This document shows, piece by piece, positions 1-11,045 of a stretch of DNA of 43,137 nt. The stretch is taken from NCBI GenBank assembly GCA_000310025.1, contig FN649729.1, forward strand, positions 1,755,962 to 1,799,098, in the 5' to 3' direction. Source of the DNA: Ectocarpus siliculosus. Lineage: Eukaryota > Sar > Phaeophyceae > Ectocarpales > Ectocarpaceae. How positions within the stretch are numbered: position 1 is the stretch's first letter; every line of letters starts with the position of its first letter. The notes below the pieces were generated by a model that had not been told where the DNA came from, did no database searches, and saw nothing but the letters and a program-made list of their open reading frames with translations. Both the position numbers and the translations under genes were made by a program.

Positions 1-2516
1 GGCCTTCTTCGGACGTAAACCGCCGCTCAACGTCGTCCCTTTTTTCCAGGAGGGGATGATGCGCGTGAAGCGCGCCAGCAAGGCGGACGTCCAATCCGTG
101 CGTTGCTTCTACATGCACGGAGCGCGCAACCACTCCGCCGCCACTGCCGTCGTTCTCCGCGCCGACACCGGAAGGATCTGCCTGTCCAACAACGTCGTGT
201 GGATCAACCGCCGCACCGCCGTGCCGGCGCCGGTACCGGCCAGCGGGGGGGGCTCTTCGGTCACCGCGGCGCCCTCGCCGGCCGCCGCCGTTCCTGCAGC
301 CGCTGCCGCACCGCCACCGCCATGGGCATCGCGGACGTACACCTACACCCCGCCCACAGCGACCACCGCTTCGCCGCCGCCCACTTCTCCGTCGATCTTC
401 ACAGGGTCCGGAGCCGCGTCGCCGATCTCCACGGCGTCTTCGAGTGCACCGCCGTCCACCGCAGCCACGCCGCACCCGTCCACCGCCGACACCCCCGCCC
501 GCAAGCGCCGCCGCTCCCCATCACCCGCCGCTTTCACAGCGAGCCGTCAGAGAATTGGGCGAGAAGGAAACCAGAGTGCATGGCCGTACGCGCGGCGACC
601 GAGTGCGCTTCATGGATGAGCAACAGCAACCGCCGTCGCCGTCAGGTGGCGGCACCGCTCTCCAACACCGCCTTGGGCTGCTGTCGATGATGGGCAAGGA
701 TGCGCTCGTCTCGTCGCTCGCCACCCGGGAGGCCGTCGATCAAGGACGTCGAGACCTGCCACCGTCCGCCAGCATCGCCCCTCCCGCTCCCCCACCGCCG
801 CAAGATACGAGTTTAGCAGGCCATGGGAGCGGGGGGGCCGCAGGAGCTGGAGGGCCGGGGGGCCTGCACATGTTCGCAGCAATGTTCGCCACCCGCGAGG
901 ACGTGGAAGCCACTCTTCGTGGCAAGCGCCCTCCTGACAAGATGCCGGACCTCCCTCACTGCCTCGCCAGCGACCTCCGCGTGCCGAAAACGTTCAAGGA
1001 GGCCATGCGGTCTCAACATTCAGAGTTGTGGGATGATGCAGTCGGTCGGGAGTTTTTCGGTCTGTTGGATGCAGGTACTTTTAGTCCGGTGTAGCAACCA
1101 GTAGAAAACTTCATCAACGCCAAGTGGGTATTCAACTGTAAGGCAGACGAGTACGGATGGCCGACGAAATTCAAGGCAAGACTTGTAGCGCGGGGGGACA
1201 TGCAGAGGGCTTCGATTGATTTTGGAGAATTGTTTGCACCCACCGTATCCGTGTCTAGTGTGCGTTTGTTGGCAGCTTTGGCATGTGAGCAGAACCTTGA
1301 CTTGTGTCATTTCGATATTCAGCAGGCGTTTGTGCAGTCTGAGCTTGAAGAGGATGTTTTCATGCGTCTCCCGCAAGGTTGTGGTAGGTTATCTGGACTG
1401 ATCGTGAAGCTATGCAAGAGTCTGTACGGTTTGAAGCAGGCGTCACGACAATGGCATGCGCACCTGACGAGGTGTTTGTTACTTTTAGGATTTGTGCAAT
1501 GTTTGGCGGATGCATGTGTTTTTCGATTTATGGAGGATGAATGTGTGATCATGATCATCGTGGTCCACGTGGATGACATTTTTGCCTTAGGGCAGAAGGA
1601 GAGATGTGACAAGTTTGGCAGAGACCTCAACGAGATGGTCCCCGTGAAGAACCTTGGGGAGTTGAGGTGGTACTCCGCGTGCTTTTACCAGAGAGATCTA
1701 GAGAGAGGCCTTTTGAGGATCTCGCAGCAAAGGTTTGCAGAAGAGTTGGCTGCAGAGTACGGCGTAGAGTGGGGGAAGAGTGTGCCCTTGCCTGTGAGCA
1801 TGAAGCTCACCGACTTTGACGAGGACGAAGCGTGTGCTGACGTCCCTTTCCGCGAGTTGGTAGGATCCCTGATGTGGTTGGCTACTCAAACCAGGCCGGA
1901 CATCGCGAATGCAGTACGAGCAGTAGCGCGGTATTGCGCGTCTCCCAAGATGGTGCACTGGAAGGCAGCACTTGGTATTTTAGGGTACGTGCGTAGGACG
2001 AGTTGGATGGGGATTACATTTGAGAGGGGTGTGGTGACTGGCATGAGCATGCAGGTGTTCGTGGATGCTGACTATGCGAGCAAGGCAGCAGACCGTAGGT
2101 CGGTTTCAGGAGGACTAGTGATGTGTGGGGGTGGGTGTGTGACTTGGTTTTCGAGGACGCAGAAGTGCGTTACGCTTTCCACAACGGAAGCAGAGTATGT
2201 GGCAATTGCCGACGTCTTGAAGGAGGTGCTTTTCTTGAGGCAAGTTTGGCGTTTTATGTTGCCAGATGCAGGTATGCCGTGCATTCAAATCTTCGAGGAT
2301 AATCAGGGAGCGATTCAGATTGCGCACAACCCGATCACGAACTCAAACTCGAAGCACATTGATGTACGGCATCACTTTATCAGGGAACTGGTAGAGAGGA
2401 AGGAGATTTCGATTACTCATGTGGCGTCGGAGTTTCAGCATGCAGATTTCTTGACGAAGGCTATCAGCAAGGAATCTTTTGCGTTGCACAGAGACTTTGT
2501 GATGAATTTGCAGTGA
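1..2516 (+). pseudogene. Ty1/copia retrotransposon pol, 3' part, disabled (integrase end, reverse transcriptase, RNase H)
   Basis: This is the downstream part of a copia-type polyprotein; it is already open at base 2, so the element starts outside the window. Bases 2 to about 400-530 read as the post-integrase region in the frame of base 2. A proline/alanine/serine-rich linker follows, and the frame then shifts by one to the frame used to the end. The RT domain (about 960-1900) shows HFDIQQAF and the catalytic VVHVDDI. RNase H (about 2050-2470) shows VFVDADY, STTEAEY, EDNQGA and KHIDVRHHF. The order integrase-RT-RNase H identifies copia rather than gypsy. One in-frame TAG at 1092-1094, just before the conserved INAKWVF motif, plus the frameshift upstream, make it non-autonomous. 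The RT-RNase H part from 1095 to the TGA at 2516 has no further break, so the copy is fairly young. Confidence 0.93.
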
Positions 2517-3200
2517 CAGAGGTGTTTTGGGATCAAATCGTGCTTTGCCGTTGAGTGGAAGAGAGAGGATATGTACGAGTTTGAACAAGAGATAGAGAGG
2601 GTCAAGTGGAGATGGTAGTGTTTTGGAAGGTTAATGTTCGGGATTTTTCTTGATGATTTGGAAGAGTTGGTATGCGATTGATTGTTTTTGGAGGTATTGT
2701 TTTGGTGTTGGAGTTTTCGATTTTGTCTTGGTTTTGATTTGTTTTGGGATGAACTGGTATGATAAGGATAACTTTGATATTTTGTTGGAGCATGACGATG
2801 CATACGAGCAGGGGGGCTATTCGATATACTCGTAGCATAGCATGGGGGTGGTATATTGCGTATACATATGCGGGGATTGCAGTGACGAACTACGGAGGGA
2901 CAAGAAGTTTCTTTGTGTTTTCCTTGGGAGTGTAGTAGATTGGTGGAGATTCATGGAGATTCGTTCTGGGTATTAAAGCGTTATGCGTGACTTGATGCCG
3001 TGATGGAATGACGAGCTCAAGCACGCCCCCGATGAATACAACACGTTTTTCACCACGTCTACGTCTTTACCTACCCTTGCGGCCCGACATGGCCGAGCTG
3101 CTCTACGCTCCCATCACACACAACTGAGCCACCCGAATTATCGATCAAATCCTTTACTGCAGACACGCCAAATGTTGTGGGATTACACGCGTAGCGATCC
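2517..3200 (+). repeat. Downstream flank of the copia element, possible 3' LTR
   Basis: This stretch directly after the pol stop is T/G-rich with no open gene. A purine-rich run (catgggggtgg, about 2841-2851) could be the polypurine tract. A segment starting TGGTATATTG at 2849 and ending in ACA at 3043 would fit the TG..CA ends of a short LTR, and it contains TATTAAAG at about 2972. The other LTR is outside the window, so the borders cannot be confirmed. The LTR could also start or end elsewhere up to about 3200. Confidence 0.3.
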
Positions 3201-3580
3201 CTGTAGACCCTGATGAAGACTCACTTGTTTATTAATCTCTTGGAACAGCAGTGCTTGCTGTTGCTTGCTCTCAAAGGTAGACTGAGCACAGAGGGGGAGG
3301 ACATGCTCCCTCTAAAAGGGGCCACAAAGGTCCTGTCCCCTGTTTTATCCTTCCATCGGGAGTTACGTCTCCCGCTCTTTCCTCTGGGAATTACTCCGCA
3401 ATACCGTTGGCACTGGCTACATTCAAATCCCATAACATCTATCAGTGTTTCTTGTACGGTTCCCCGAGCAGCACACGACAGCAATTCTCCCCTGTGGGTA
3501 ACAGAGGCTCCACGAACATCTTGTTTTTCAGATCTTGGGGTCTAGACTATCTACCTATTTACCAATTTTACAGTAAGTTG
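3201..3580. other. Non-genic stretch between the copia flank and the repeat cluster
   Basis: Only short open frames without recognisable motifs or codon structure are present. I see no gene, RNA or clear repeat here. Confidence 0.5.
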
Positions 3581-4468
3581 TTTCTGCTCCGGATGCATTT
3601 CCTCCACGGGGGACATTAGCATCCGACTTTTTGTGGTATTGACCGAAGGACACCGGGAGAAATCGCGTACATACATACTTCGAAGACATTGCATCCCCTT
3701 TCTTTCCGCCCAAGGACCACGGACGACTGGTTACGTTTTTGTGTAGGATCTTGTTGTAGGATTTTGCAATCTTCTGCCGATGCATTTTCTGCTCCGGAAA
3801 ATAAGCATACCACGAGAGGTATGACCGAAAGGACATCGGGAGAACCTCGGGCAGAACAGGAACTTTAATCAGTGAAATGATGGTGCGAAGGTGAACATGT
3901 CTATTCGCGACGCGAGCAAGCGCCCAATATTCACCTTCCGTGGCCATAAGCCGACAGGGCATTTTTTTTACGGGGTCCTTACCACATGTAGAGCGATGCG
4001 TGTTTTAGAAAGAAGGGAAGTTTGCCCCGCGTTTAACGCCTATCTACTACATAGAAGTACAGTAGAATATGATGCATTTATCGCATAATACCATCGCATT
4101 TCTTTCCGCTCACCACGGACGGACGTCACAACGTTGTGTGGTCTTGCCTTTTTGATATTGGGACCGATTTTTTTCTGCTCCGGATAGCTGCTTCAGCAGG
4201 GGAGATGATGAGCATACCACGTCCATCCGCGACCGATCCCAGAGAGCAATGCCCAGCCGCAATAGAATGATCGTATATTGTCTAGCAGAGCAGCTTCCGC
4301 TCATCATCATGCAAACGGACGGTACGTTTTCAGATTCTTGATTATATTTTGGATCTTGTTTTGGATCTTCGTGCAAGTATCTCCTGCCGATATCTGCTCC
4401 CGATTTATTTCTTCCGCAGGAGGGGGGACATTAGGATACCACGCGAGGTATTGACCGAAGGACACACC
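3581..4468 (+). repeat. Cluster of four degenerate copies of one repeat unit
   Basis: Four copies of the same block lie in the same orientation at about 3581-3661, 3787-3843, 4172-4250 and 4392-4468. The shared words, in order, are tTCTGCTCCGGAT, a GGGGACATTAGCATACCAC-like part, and GGTATTGACCGAAGGACA with CGGGAGAA. The sequence upstream of each copy also resembles the others (cCACGGACGG..TACGTTTT..GGATCTTG..TCTGCCGAT), so the full unit is about 200 bp or more. The copies differ by many substitutions and indels. It has no coding potential; it is probably an old tandem repeat or a decayed transposon. Confidence 0.7.
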
Positions 4469-4479
4469 GTTAATCCGCT

Positions 4480-6315
4480 GCTGCGAGCACGTCTGCACTG
4501 CTGTACCCCCAGAAACATTTCCCCTTGTTGGAGAAAGGTAACTGAGGAGACAAGAGATTCTAAGTTGGGCCGGTTAGAGATATATATTGATCCGTGGGAG
4601 GAGGAAAGCGACAAGAAACCACGACAGAGAGGCGATTCAGGTTTTGGCCTCATAGGTTACGAAGAAAGTGTGTGCCGACGCCGAGAAGCACTGGACACTC
4701 ACCCACTCAGGGTTGACAAAGAGGCTGAGAGAAAGGTACATGAGTGCTTCGACTACGGCTGAGTAGAACAGGCCTTCGTCTACCTGCGTTGTTCGGGTAT
4801 GTACATAGCATGTGTGCATTGTGGAGGATGTGCAAACTCGCGAGAAAATAATAACTGCTCGGCGGGCGGACGACCCTTTCGTGCTACCGGCTGAACTGAA
4901 AAAACAATAGTTGGTGTTGGTGGGTGTTGTTGGTGCGTTGGTGCGCTCATGTGTGCGTGAGCCTCTTGCTTGATCGGATGCTTGAATCGTGCTCGATATT
5001 CGCCGTTTCCCTTCCCCCCTGCATGCATGTATGTACAGTGATCTGGCGCCGGCAACACATGGAGTCTGGCGTGACCGCCGATGGCGGTAGCTGTGAATGG
5101 CCTTCCTACGATGCAAAGGTGACAAATGACGTGAAAAAGATATGTTCGGTGTTTGAACATGAGCAGCGCCGAGAGTAGCACGTTGCCCATGTGCCACATT
5201 TTTCGCGATGAGACCCATCACCTCATCAGACGTGCGATTTAGGAGGTAGAGCAATAGTCCGAGTGGACGCTGCCAAAACTGCAGGGCATCTTCGTCCTGC
5301 TGGTCTGCGAGATCACAAATTCAACGCGGCGGTCAACCATGGTATTTCCAGGGAGTCTAGATACGGTTTGCCTGCAAGCAATGCATGTGCCGAGCTATTC
5401 CCTGCAGTTCACATGCCTATCAGTTGTCCTACATAACCTCAAGGAAATACACATACATTCATGCAATCATGACATGCACCGCACCGATATGTGGTAGACT
5501 TTTGTATGCAGCAGTACATCTACACATTGCATATATGAGCTTCTTTTTGTCGCCGCTGAAACCGCAGCGCTATTTTCTTCCCTGCACTTTCGCTGGAGCC
5601 TCGACTCATTCCTCCGTTGTCTGTTTTTCATGAGTTCAAAGTTATGCATAAGCCGTACCTATGGGGCTCTTACGACTGATCATGTGCTTCAGCACAGCGA
5701 TCCTTACACTCTCGCCGTTGCTCTCGTCGCGCTGCATGTGAGATACTGCCGATGTATACAGTATTTTTGACCCGCTTGTGAGATTTGGGTTCTTCAACGT
5801 GACGCACGTATTGCTCCGCTGACGGAGCCTCCGCTTTGTGCACCTCCGCCTCCACAGCATTAAACGCTCGACGCTCCTTTGTCGGGCTGACCAGCAGCAC
5901 CAGCAAGAGTACCCATCTCCGCTGGGCCTGCTTGCCATTTTTGGTGCTGTCGCTCTCGCCCCCACACCACGAGGCTGTCAACGGGTGTGTGTATACGCAT
6001 CGGGACAGATTGTACCCGTGGGTCAAACGTGAACATTTTCTCCCCGAATTTTTCGCATTCGGCAGTAACAATTATTTCCTGCAACTTTCATATGCAGCGT
6101 ACTGAAATACTTCGAAGTAAGAAGGAAAAAAAACTGCTGGTTTCCGCGGGATCCACGCCAAAAAAAATTAGAACAACCCTTTACGTCGGTGTGTGCTGTG
6201 CTGTGCTTGACGTCAAAAGTGGATACAGTAGGTACGATTGCTGTTGGTAGACTGCAGACCAACTATTCTGCTGTTCGTTCCACCTATCATGTTATCTACG
6301 GTTTTTAATGTGAAG
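4480..6315. other. Non-genic stretch
   Basis: Several open frames of 60-200 codons exist on both strands, but they overlap each other and have no membrane, domain or repeat signature. They end without splice-supported continuation. A 12-bp perfect palindrome TACTTCGAAGTA lies at 6108-6119. No gene or RNA is recognised. Confidence 0.5.
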
Positions 6316-6342
6316 ACAACAACAACAACAACAACAACAACA
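6316..6342. repeat. (AAC)n microsatellite
   Basis: A nearly perfect run of about nine AAC/ACA triplets lies in non-coding sequence. A TTG run of similar length is found at 27135-27159, outside any gene. Confidence 0.95.
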
Positions 6343-6710
6343 ATGATGAAGGTCGACCTGTCCTGCGTCGTTCGGTTTAAAATGATAAATGCGAAAGATG
6401 GACTGCTAAAGATCCAGCGGTCTTTTTCGGCAGTGGCAAAGAAATATCCAATCACATGTCGCCAAAAAAATATTGAAGGTACTCGAGTAGACTAGTGTTT
6501 ACGCTCAAACAAACTGGCCCGAGGGGTCCGCAAGTCAATAGAAATCAAAGACAGATATTCTGGAGTCCTCCGCCCCCTCTGCGCGCTATGCGAGGTAACA
6601 ACTGAGACTACGAGTCAGCATCACGGGCCAGAGAGAAAGAGGTACACCCCCTTGCTTTAATCTTGGTGCTTCACACGCAAGCAGAGACTATAGGCCATCT
6701 GACACAGAAA

Positions 6711-6812
6711 AGAGAGAAAAAAGAGCGACCGAGAGAAAAAAATAAAAGGAAACAGGAAAAAAAGAGAAAAGAAAAGAAAAAGAAAAAGAGCGAGGACAAA
6801 AAGAGACCAGGC
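6711..6812. repeat. Purine-only (A/G) tract
   Basis: About 100 bases are almost exclusively A and G, with many AAAGAGAAA and GAAAAAGAA words and a few C/T interruptions. It is low-complexity sequence; the open frames running through it (Lys/Glu-rich on +, Phe/Leu/Ser-rich on -) are composition artefacts. Confidence 0.9.
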
Positions 6813-7650
6813 CGAACAGAACAAGAAATAAGAGACAGAATAAGGCACACGGTGGAGAGACCACTAACGAACGAACAAGCAAACACGCACAAATGGCCAC
6901 CAACCACCAATACATGGTAATGGTACGCCATCACTAATGGGGGGTTGGTGCAATGGTGCAGCGTTGGGGCGGGGGGATTGGCTACAAGAAATTCAATCCG
7001 GCACGTGTCACGCCACTCGGTCCATCTCTTCTCGTTTACTTTCTTCCCTCGCCGTCTCATCATGCCCACCTTCGACTTCCTTATCGACCAGACGCCGACT
7101 GTACATTGTGGAACTAGCTATGCTGTTACGGCATCTTCCACGCACCCACTCCTCCTACCCGTCCGTGCTGGTGTGTCGATTGGAGTCTTGTACGTCGGGA
7201 TACAGCAGAGAAATTCTCGGGTTCTTTATGGAAGCAAGTTTGTTTGCCTGCAACGGCGAGAGCACAGAATTGCATGCATGCATGCATATTATAGTATAAA
7301 TGTAGATCGCTCGATCACTGTTTGTTTATGCTTCACAGCAGTGTGGGCCAGACGCCGGACGACGTCCGCCTATTACGGCAGGCAACGACCATGACTGGAT
7401 GGGATACCTCCTGCGACGGCGAGCCATACTGCTGTTTTATTACTATGCGACGCAAACATCCGTGCGCGTGTCGTGCGCCTGCCACATGTCCGCCAACAGG
7501 TACACGCAGAGCTCCCGCTCTCTCTGTAGTTGTTGCCGCGCAAAGGCTTTCCTCGGGGATCTTCCACATCGTATATTCTACTGCGGTACTACTGTTCATA
7601 GAAGTCGTGATGGGAGTGTCGAGGTACTTGTGTTGTCACGGCAGCTTCCT
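6813..7650. other. Non-genic stretch with a GCAT microsatellite
   Basis: No gene is recognised. A short (GCAT)n run lies near 7272-7287. The open frames are short and lack motifs. Confidence 0.5.
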
Positions 7651-7852
7651 GCCGTTGCGATTGCTATGGTCGCTTAAGCGCTTGTGTCTTCAAACCTTCT
7701 TAGCCGGCCTTCAAACTTCTTCCTGATAAGTCTCTCTGTTAACTTCTCCGCGAATGAGTCATATGCAGTTATGACCTGCGCTTTGACTTTCACGATGGGT
7801 ATTTTACCTCCCCGTCTTGCATTGGTTAGTACCTGCGTTATAAGGAAGGATT
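7651..7852. repeat. Direct repeat, copy 1 of 2 (~200 bp)
   Basis: This copy is closely similar to 8059-8255, about 408 bp downstream in the same orientation. It contains long identical stretches such as TGTGTCTTCAAACCTTCT, AGCCGGCCTTCAAA, GACCTGCGCTTTGACTTTC and ACGATGGGTATTTTACCTCC. Copy 1 has about 8 extra bases around 7765-7772. Read on the minus strand both copies give the words LTN(A/V)RRGGKIPIVKVKAQVI and EGRLRRFEDT, so the unit may descend from a coding piece, possibly of a transposon. Confidence 0.85.
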
Positions 7853-8058
7853 GCATTAAAGTACGTTATTTTTTCCCTTGCGTTTCCTTCCCCTATCCTT
7901 CTTTGCGTACCACATGTGTGTCATCAATCGTCGTCGGCTTCCTCGATACTTGTGGATTACCGGTTGGAAATTGTGGGAATCCCTGCATTCCGAGAGCGCC
8001 ATAGGTCGGCAGCCGGCCTTTTCTTTTTTTGTATGCACTTTTCTTCTTGTGAAGTTTT

Positions 8059-8255
8059 GACGTTGCGCTTGCCATCCATCGTCGCTTCAAGTGTTTGTGT
8101 CTTCAAACCTTCTCAGCCGGCCTTCAAATTCTTGTTGATAAGTCTCCGTGGTAACTTCTCCGCGCATGAGTCTTATGACCTGCGCTTTGACTTTCACGAT
8201 GGGTATTTTACCTCCCCGTCTTACATTGGTGAGTACCTGCGTTATACGGAAGGAT
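8059..8255. repeat. Direct repeat, copy 2 of 2 (~200 bp)
   Basis: This is the second copy of the block at 7651-7852. The differences are scattered substitutions, the ~8-base indel and one further single-base indel. The two indels together restore the same minus-strand reading frame at both ends. The ~206 bp between the copies are not duplicated. Confidence 0.85.
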
Positions 8256-9389
8256 CGTTGCACGACGCAAACGACGTCTGTCTCCGTTTCTTTTTTGTTC
8301 CCTTCGCACTCCTTCCTTGCGGCGGTTTTCACACCGACTTCGAACGTGGGGTGCAATTTCCTCTCTTCGTACCTTCCTCGTCGGCCTTCTCCATCGTTAT
8401 GTACATAATGCATACCTCGATTTTTCGGCTTTTCGATTCGGATAGACAAGACTACGGACTGACATGTCCCTTTCTTCCCCGACGGGACCGCGCGCGCCCA
8501 TGGAGCGCCGAAAATTCTTCACCACTTCCTTGCCTCTCCCAACACCGCCCTTTCTTCCCGCCCCTACAAATCCTCTCCCTTTCTTCTTCTTTCCTTCCTC
8601 CCGGACACTCACCACCATCCGTCCTGGATGTTGGCCCCCAGCCCCATTGGGGGGCGGGGGGCCAATCCTTAACCCTAGTTAGACTACACACACAAAACTG
8701 TAATGTATGCCGGCTCAAGGGGGCACGAAAAAAATTCCTCACACAATCCCCCGCCCCGGTACGAAAAAAGTTTGATTTATTTCGTGGTACATATTGTACA
8801 TTGTTGGCTTTCTCCCTCTCCGTTGCGTGTGCTTGTATGTGCTGGCCAGGTACTTCTGAAGTATGTAGTTATTTGATGAGTTTGAGAGAATTAATGATGT
8901 GTACATCCGGCGCAGGAAGAAGATTGCAACACTTCGTATGATACAAAAGCTGTGATGGGCCGGGGGCAGTTCTGGTTAGTTTTCAAGTCTTGAAGCACGG
9001 TGGTTGGGGACAACCTCCCAAGGTAAACTAACTCAGAACTTCTCAATGTTTCTGCGACAAGTCCGCGACATTCGACATTGGGCGAATAGGGCGAAATAAC
9101 ACAATACAAACAAACGACACACCAGAACCAACCATAGGACACATAATAAATACCATACATCGAAACGTCATCAATCCAAGCATATTACTCAACTCGGCAA
9201 CATTATTCCGGAGAGGGGCTGTCGATGAGCGTACGGCGGTGGCATCACTTTCGCCACGTACGTGCAACGCCGTACACATGCAATTTGCCGTGCGTTGTAC
9301 TTATTCACTCCCCCAAGCCCCTCCACCTCCCTCAACAAAAAGACTAAACCGCCGTTTCTCCGAACGACTTCGCGTCGAGCGCCTTCACC
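8256..9389. other. Non-genic stretch
   Basis: It is pyrimidine-rich at 8470-8650, with C/T runs and a GGGGGGCGGGGGG-like patch near 8650. A near-palindrome TACTTCTGAAGTA lies at 8851-8863. The longest open frame here (341 codons, starting 7916) runs through the duplicated block and low-complexity sequence and shows no domain, so I do not call it a gene. Confidence 0.5.
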
Positions 9390-9500
9390 CCCCCCCTCTC
9401 CTCTTCCTCCTCCTCCTCCTCCTTCCTCCTCCTCCTTCCTCCTCCTCCTTCCTCCTCCTCTTCCGCCTTTGCCTCCCTGCCTGTCCGCCGCCTTCTCCTC
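9390..9500. repeat. (TCC)n / pyrimidine-rich minisatellite
   Basis: A C8 run is followed by repeated CTCCTCCTCCTTCC blocks of about 12-13 bp, giving a Leu/Pro/Ser-rich or Glu/Arg-rich artefactual translation on either strand. It is a low-complexity tract capable of forming triplex DNA, not a gene. Confidence 0.9.
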
Positions 9501-10199
9501 CTCGAAGTCCTCCTCCGACTCGGAGCTCTCGTCCTCAACGGAGTCCCCCTTCTCCGCTGACGGCTCGTCTCAGGTGACGCGTCGTCTGTACCAATACTGT
9601 ATCAACCCCCCCGCCCCCGGCGAGACCTTGCGGCGTGCTGCGGGGGCTTTACCAGCTGTACTCTTCTTGTGTGGGACCTTTCGGAGTGTGACAGGGGCTC
9701 TGACATCCGGAGGGCCGTCTTGTCGACGGGATCATTGATAGGGATCCCCTCCCAATGGAGACAGGGCTCATCGTGACCACTCTTCCCCAAGCTCTCTCTC
9801 TCTCTCTCTCCTCTGCTACGGACGGTACCGCGGCTGCGGTGCACTCAAGCTCGCCAGGGGCTACGTGGATTGTACTTTACCCCCGTGCATGAAATGCGCC
9901 CCCTCTATATATAGGATTTATTATAGGCTTGTTTATATAGGAAATTGTATGGCGTTGGGCGGGGGGGGATGGGGCCTTCGTACCCCCCCCCCCTTCGGAG
10001 AGGTCCAACATAAAGTTTTGTCGGGGAGGTGTCCGAAATATTTTTTTGTGTGCCCTTGACCGGCTGGCATCACTGACCCTTCGTGTACTCTACTCCCCTC
10101 TGGTCCGAAATAAGAAATAAATACTTCGAAGTACGAAAAAGATCGGTTGGGATGGTCCCAGGGTTGGAGATTGGGTATCAAGTTTCGATTCAATTTGGG
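9501..10199. other. Non-genic stretch with (CT)n run and G/C homopolymers
   Basis: A (CT)n microsatellite lies at about 9792-9812. A G8 run (9961-9968) and a C11 run (9983-9993), separated by 14 bases, could pair as a strong hairpin. A TACTTCGAAGTA palindrome lies at 10122-10133. No gene is recognised. Confidence 0.6.
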
Positions 10200-10299
10200 N
10201 NNNNNNNNNNNNNNNNNNNNNNNNNNNNNNNNNNNNNNNNNNNNNNNNNNNNNNNNNNNNNNNNNNNNNNNNNNNNNNNNNNNNNNNNNNNNNNNNNNN
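10200..10299. other. Assembly gap of exactly 100 N
   Basis: One hundred N bases are present. The round length suggests a placeholder of unknown true size. The flanking sequence is low-complexity and repeat-derived. Confidence 0.99.
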
Positions 10300-10639
10300 C
10301 TCGACGCTTGTTGGTTGCTTTCTACCGAGTACAAGTTCTTATTTTCGAAGTTCTTATTTGAGCAGGCATCCACCTGCAATAAACGGGATTGTTGTTCTTA
10401 TTCCTACACCGATTGCCCAATGCAGAAGACGCAGGTCTTTCTGAGTGGATTTCATCACGAGACACTACTTCTGTAAGAGTACAACAATGAAGTGGTAAAA
10501 TCCCCCTCTAGATGACAGTACCACATGTACGGTATGGGAGAGGAGAGGTTGCCGATAATGGCTTAGGAGGCGAAGTGGGCAAACGAAACTAGTTGATGTA
10601 CCAACCTACGGAGTGGGTTAAATGTTGCACATGACGCAT

Positions 10640-11045
10640 GGAAGGGGTTCGAAATCGACGGATGTCGAAGAAAGAATAGATTTAAGGAGTACCTTCATGG
10701 ACCAATGGATGCAGGGACAAAGCCGAAGGTCAAATTAAGGACTGGGGACAACGACCTTTGAGGACGTTTACGAACATTCAGGAAGGAAAACGATGAAGAC
10801 GACAAGTTCAAATGCGAATGCGACTCATAGTGCGAAGACCGGGTTCATGTTGTTGCGAAACGTCCGTGTTGGGCGACAAGGGTAGAGAAATGTACATGAC
10901 TGAGTTGGACAAGTAGAAGGAAAGGTATAGGGATATGCTTAAGGCATGGAATAGCCAGGAGAAGACGGTAGCTGTACTGGGGCACAGGAAGTGGGTTGAA
11001 AGGCGGGCAGTGGTGGTATCGATAGGACGGATAGGCTAGGGAAAA
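10640..11045 (+). pseudogene. Decayed non-LTR (LINE-type) retrotransposon fragment, C-terminal zinc-knuckle region
   Basis: Pieces of a protein can be read on the plus strand across stops and frameshifts. They are KFKCECD, then a stop, then CEDRVHVVAKRP (about 10804-10875); MYMTELDK, a stop, KERYRDMLKAWNSQ (about 10891-10960); and EKTVAVLGHRKWVER directly after. A C-x-C..C..H pattern followed by a short basic helix is the usual end of many LINE-like reverse transcriptases (zf-RVT type), so I read this as the tail of such an element. At least three stops and one frameshift make it dead. The assignment rests on motif memory, not on a search. Confidence 0.5.

Noticed and set aside
4637-5254. 205-codon minus-strand open frame
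   Set aside because: No domain, no repeat, overlaps several other frames, and composition matches the surrounding non-coding DNA.
6657-7069. Phe/Leu-rich apparent membrane proteins on the minus strand
   Set aside because: They are translations of the A/G tract at 6711-6812.
7916-8941. 341-codon plus-strand open frame
   Set aside because: Runs through the duplicated block and a C/T-rich tract; the hydrophobic stretches are a product of pyrimidine-rich sequence, and the second repeat copy does not support this frame.
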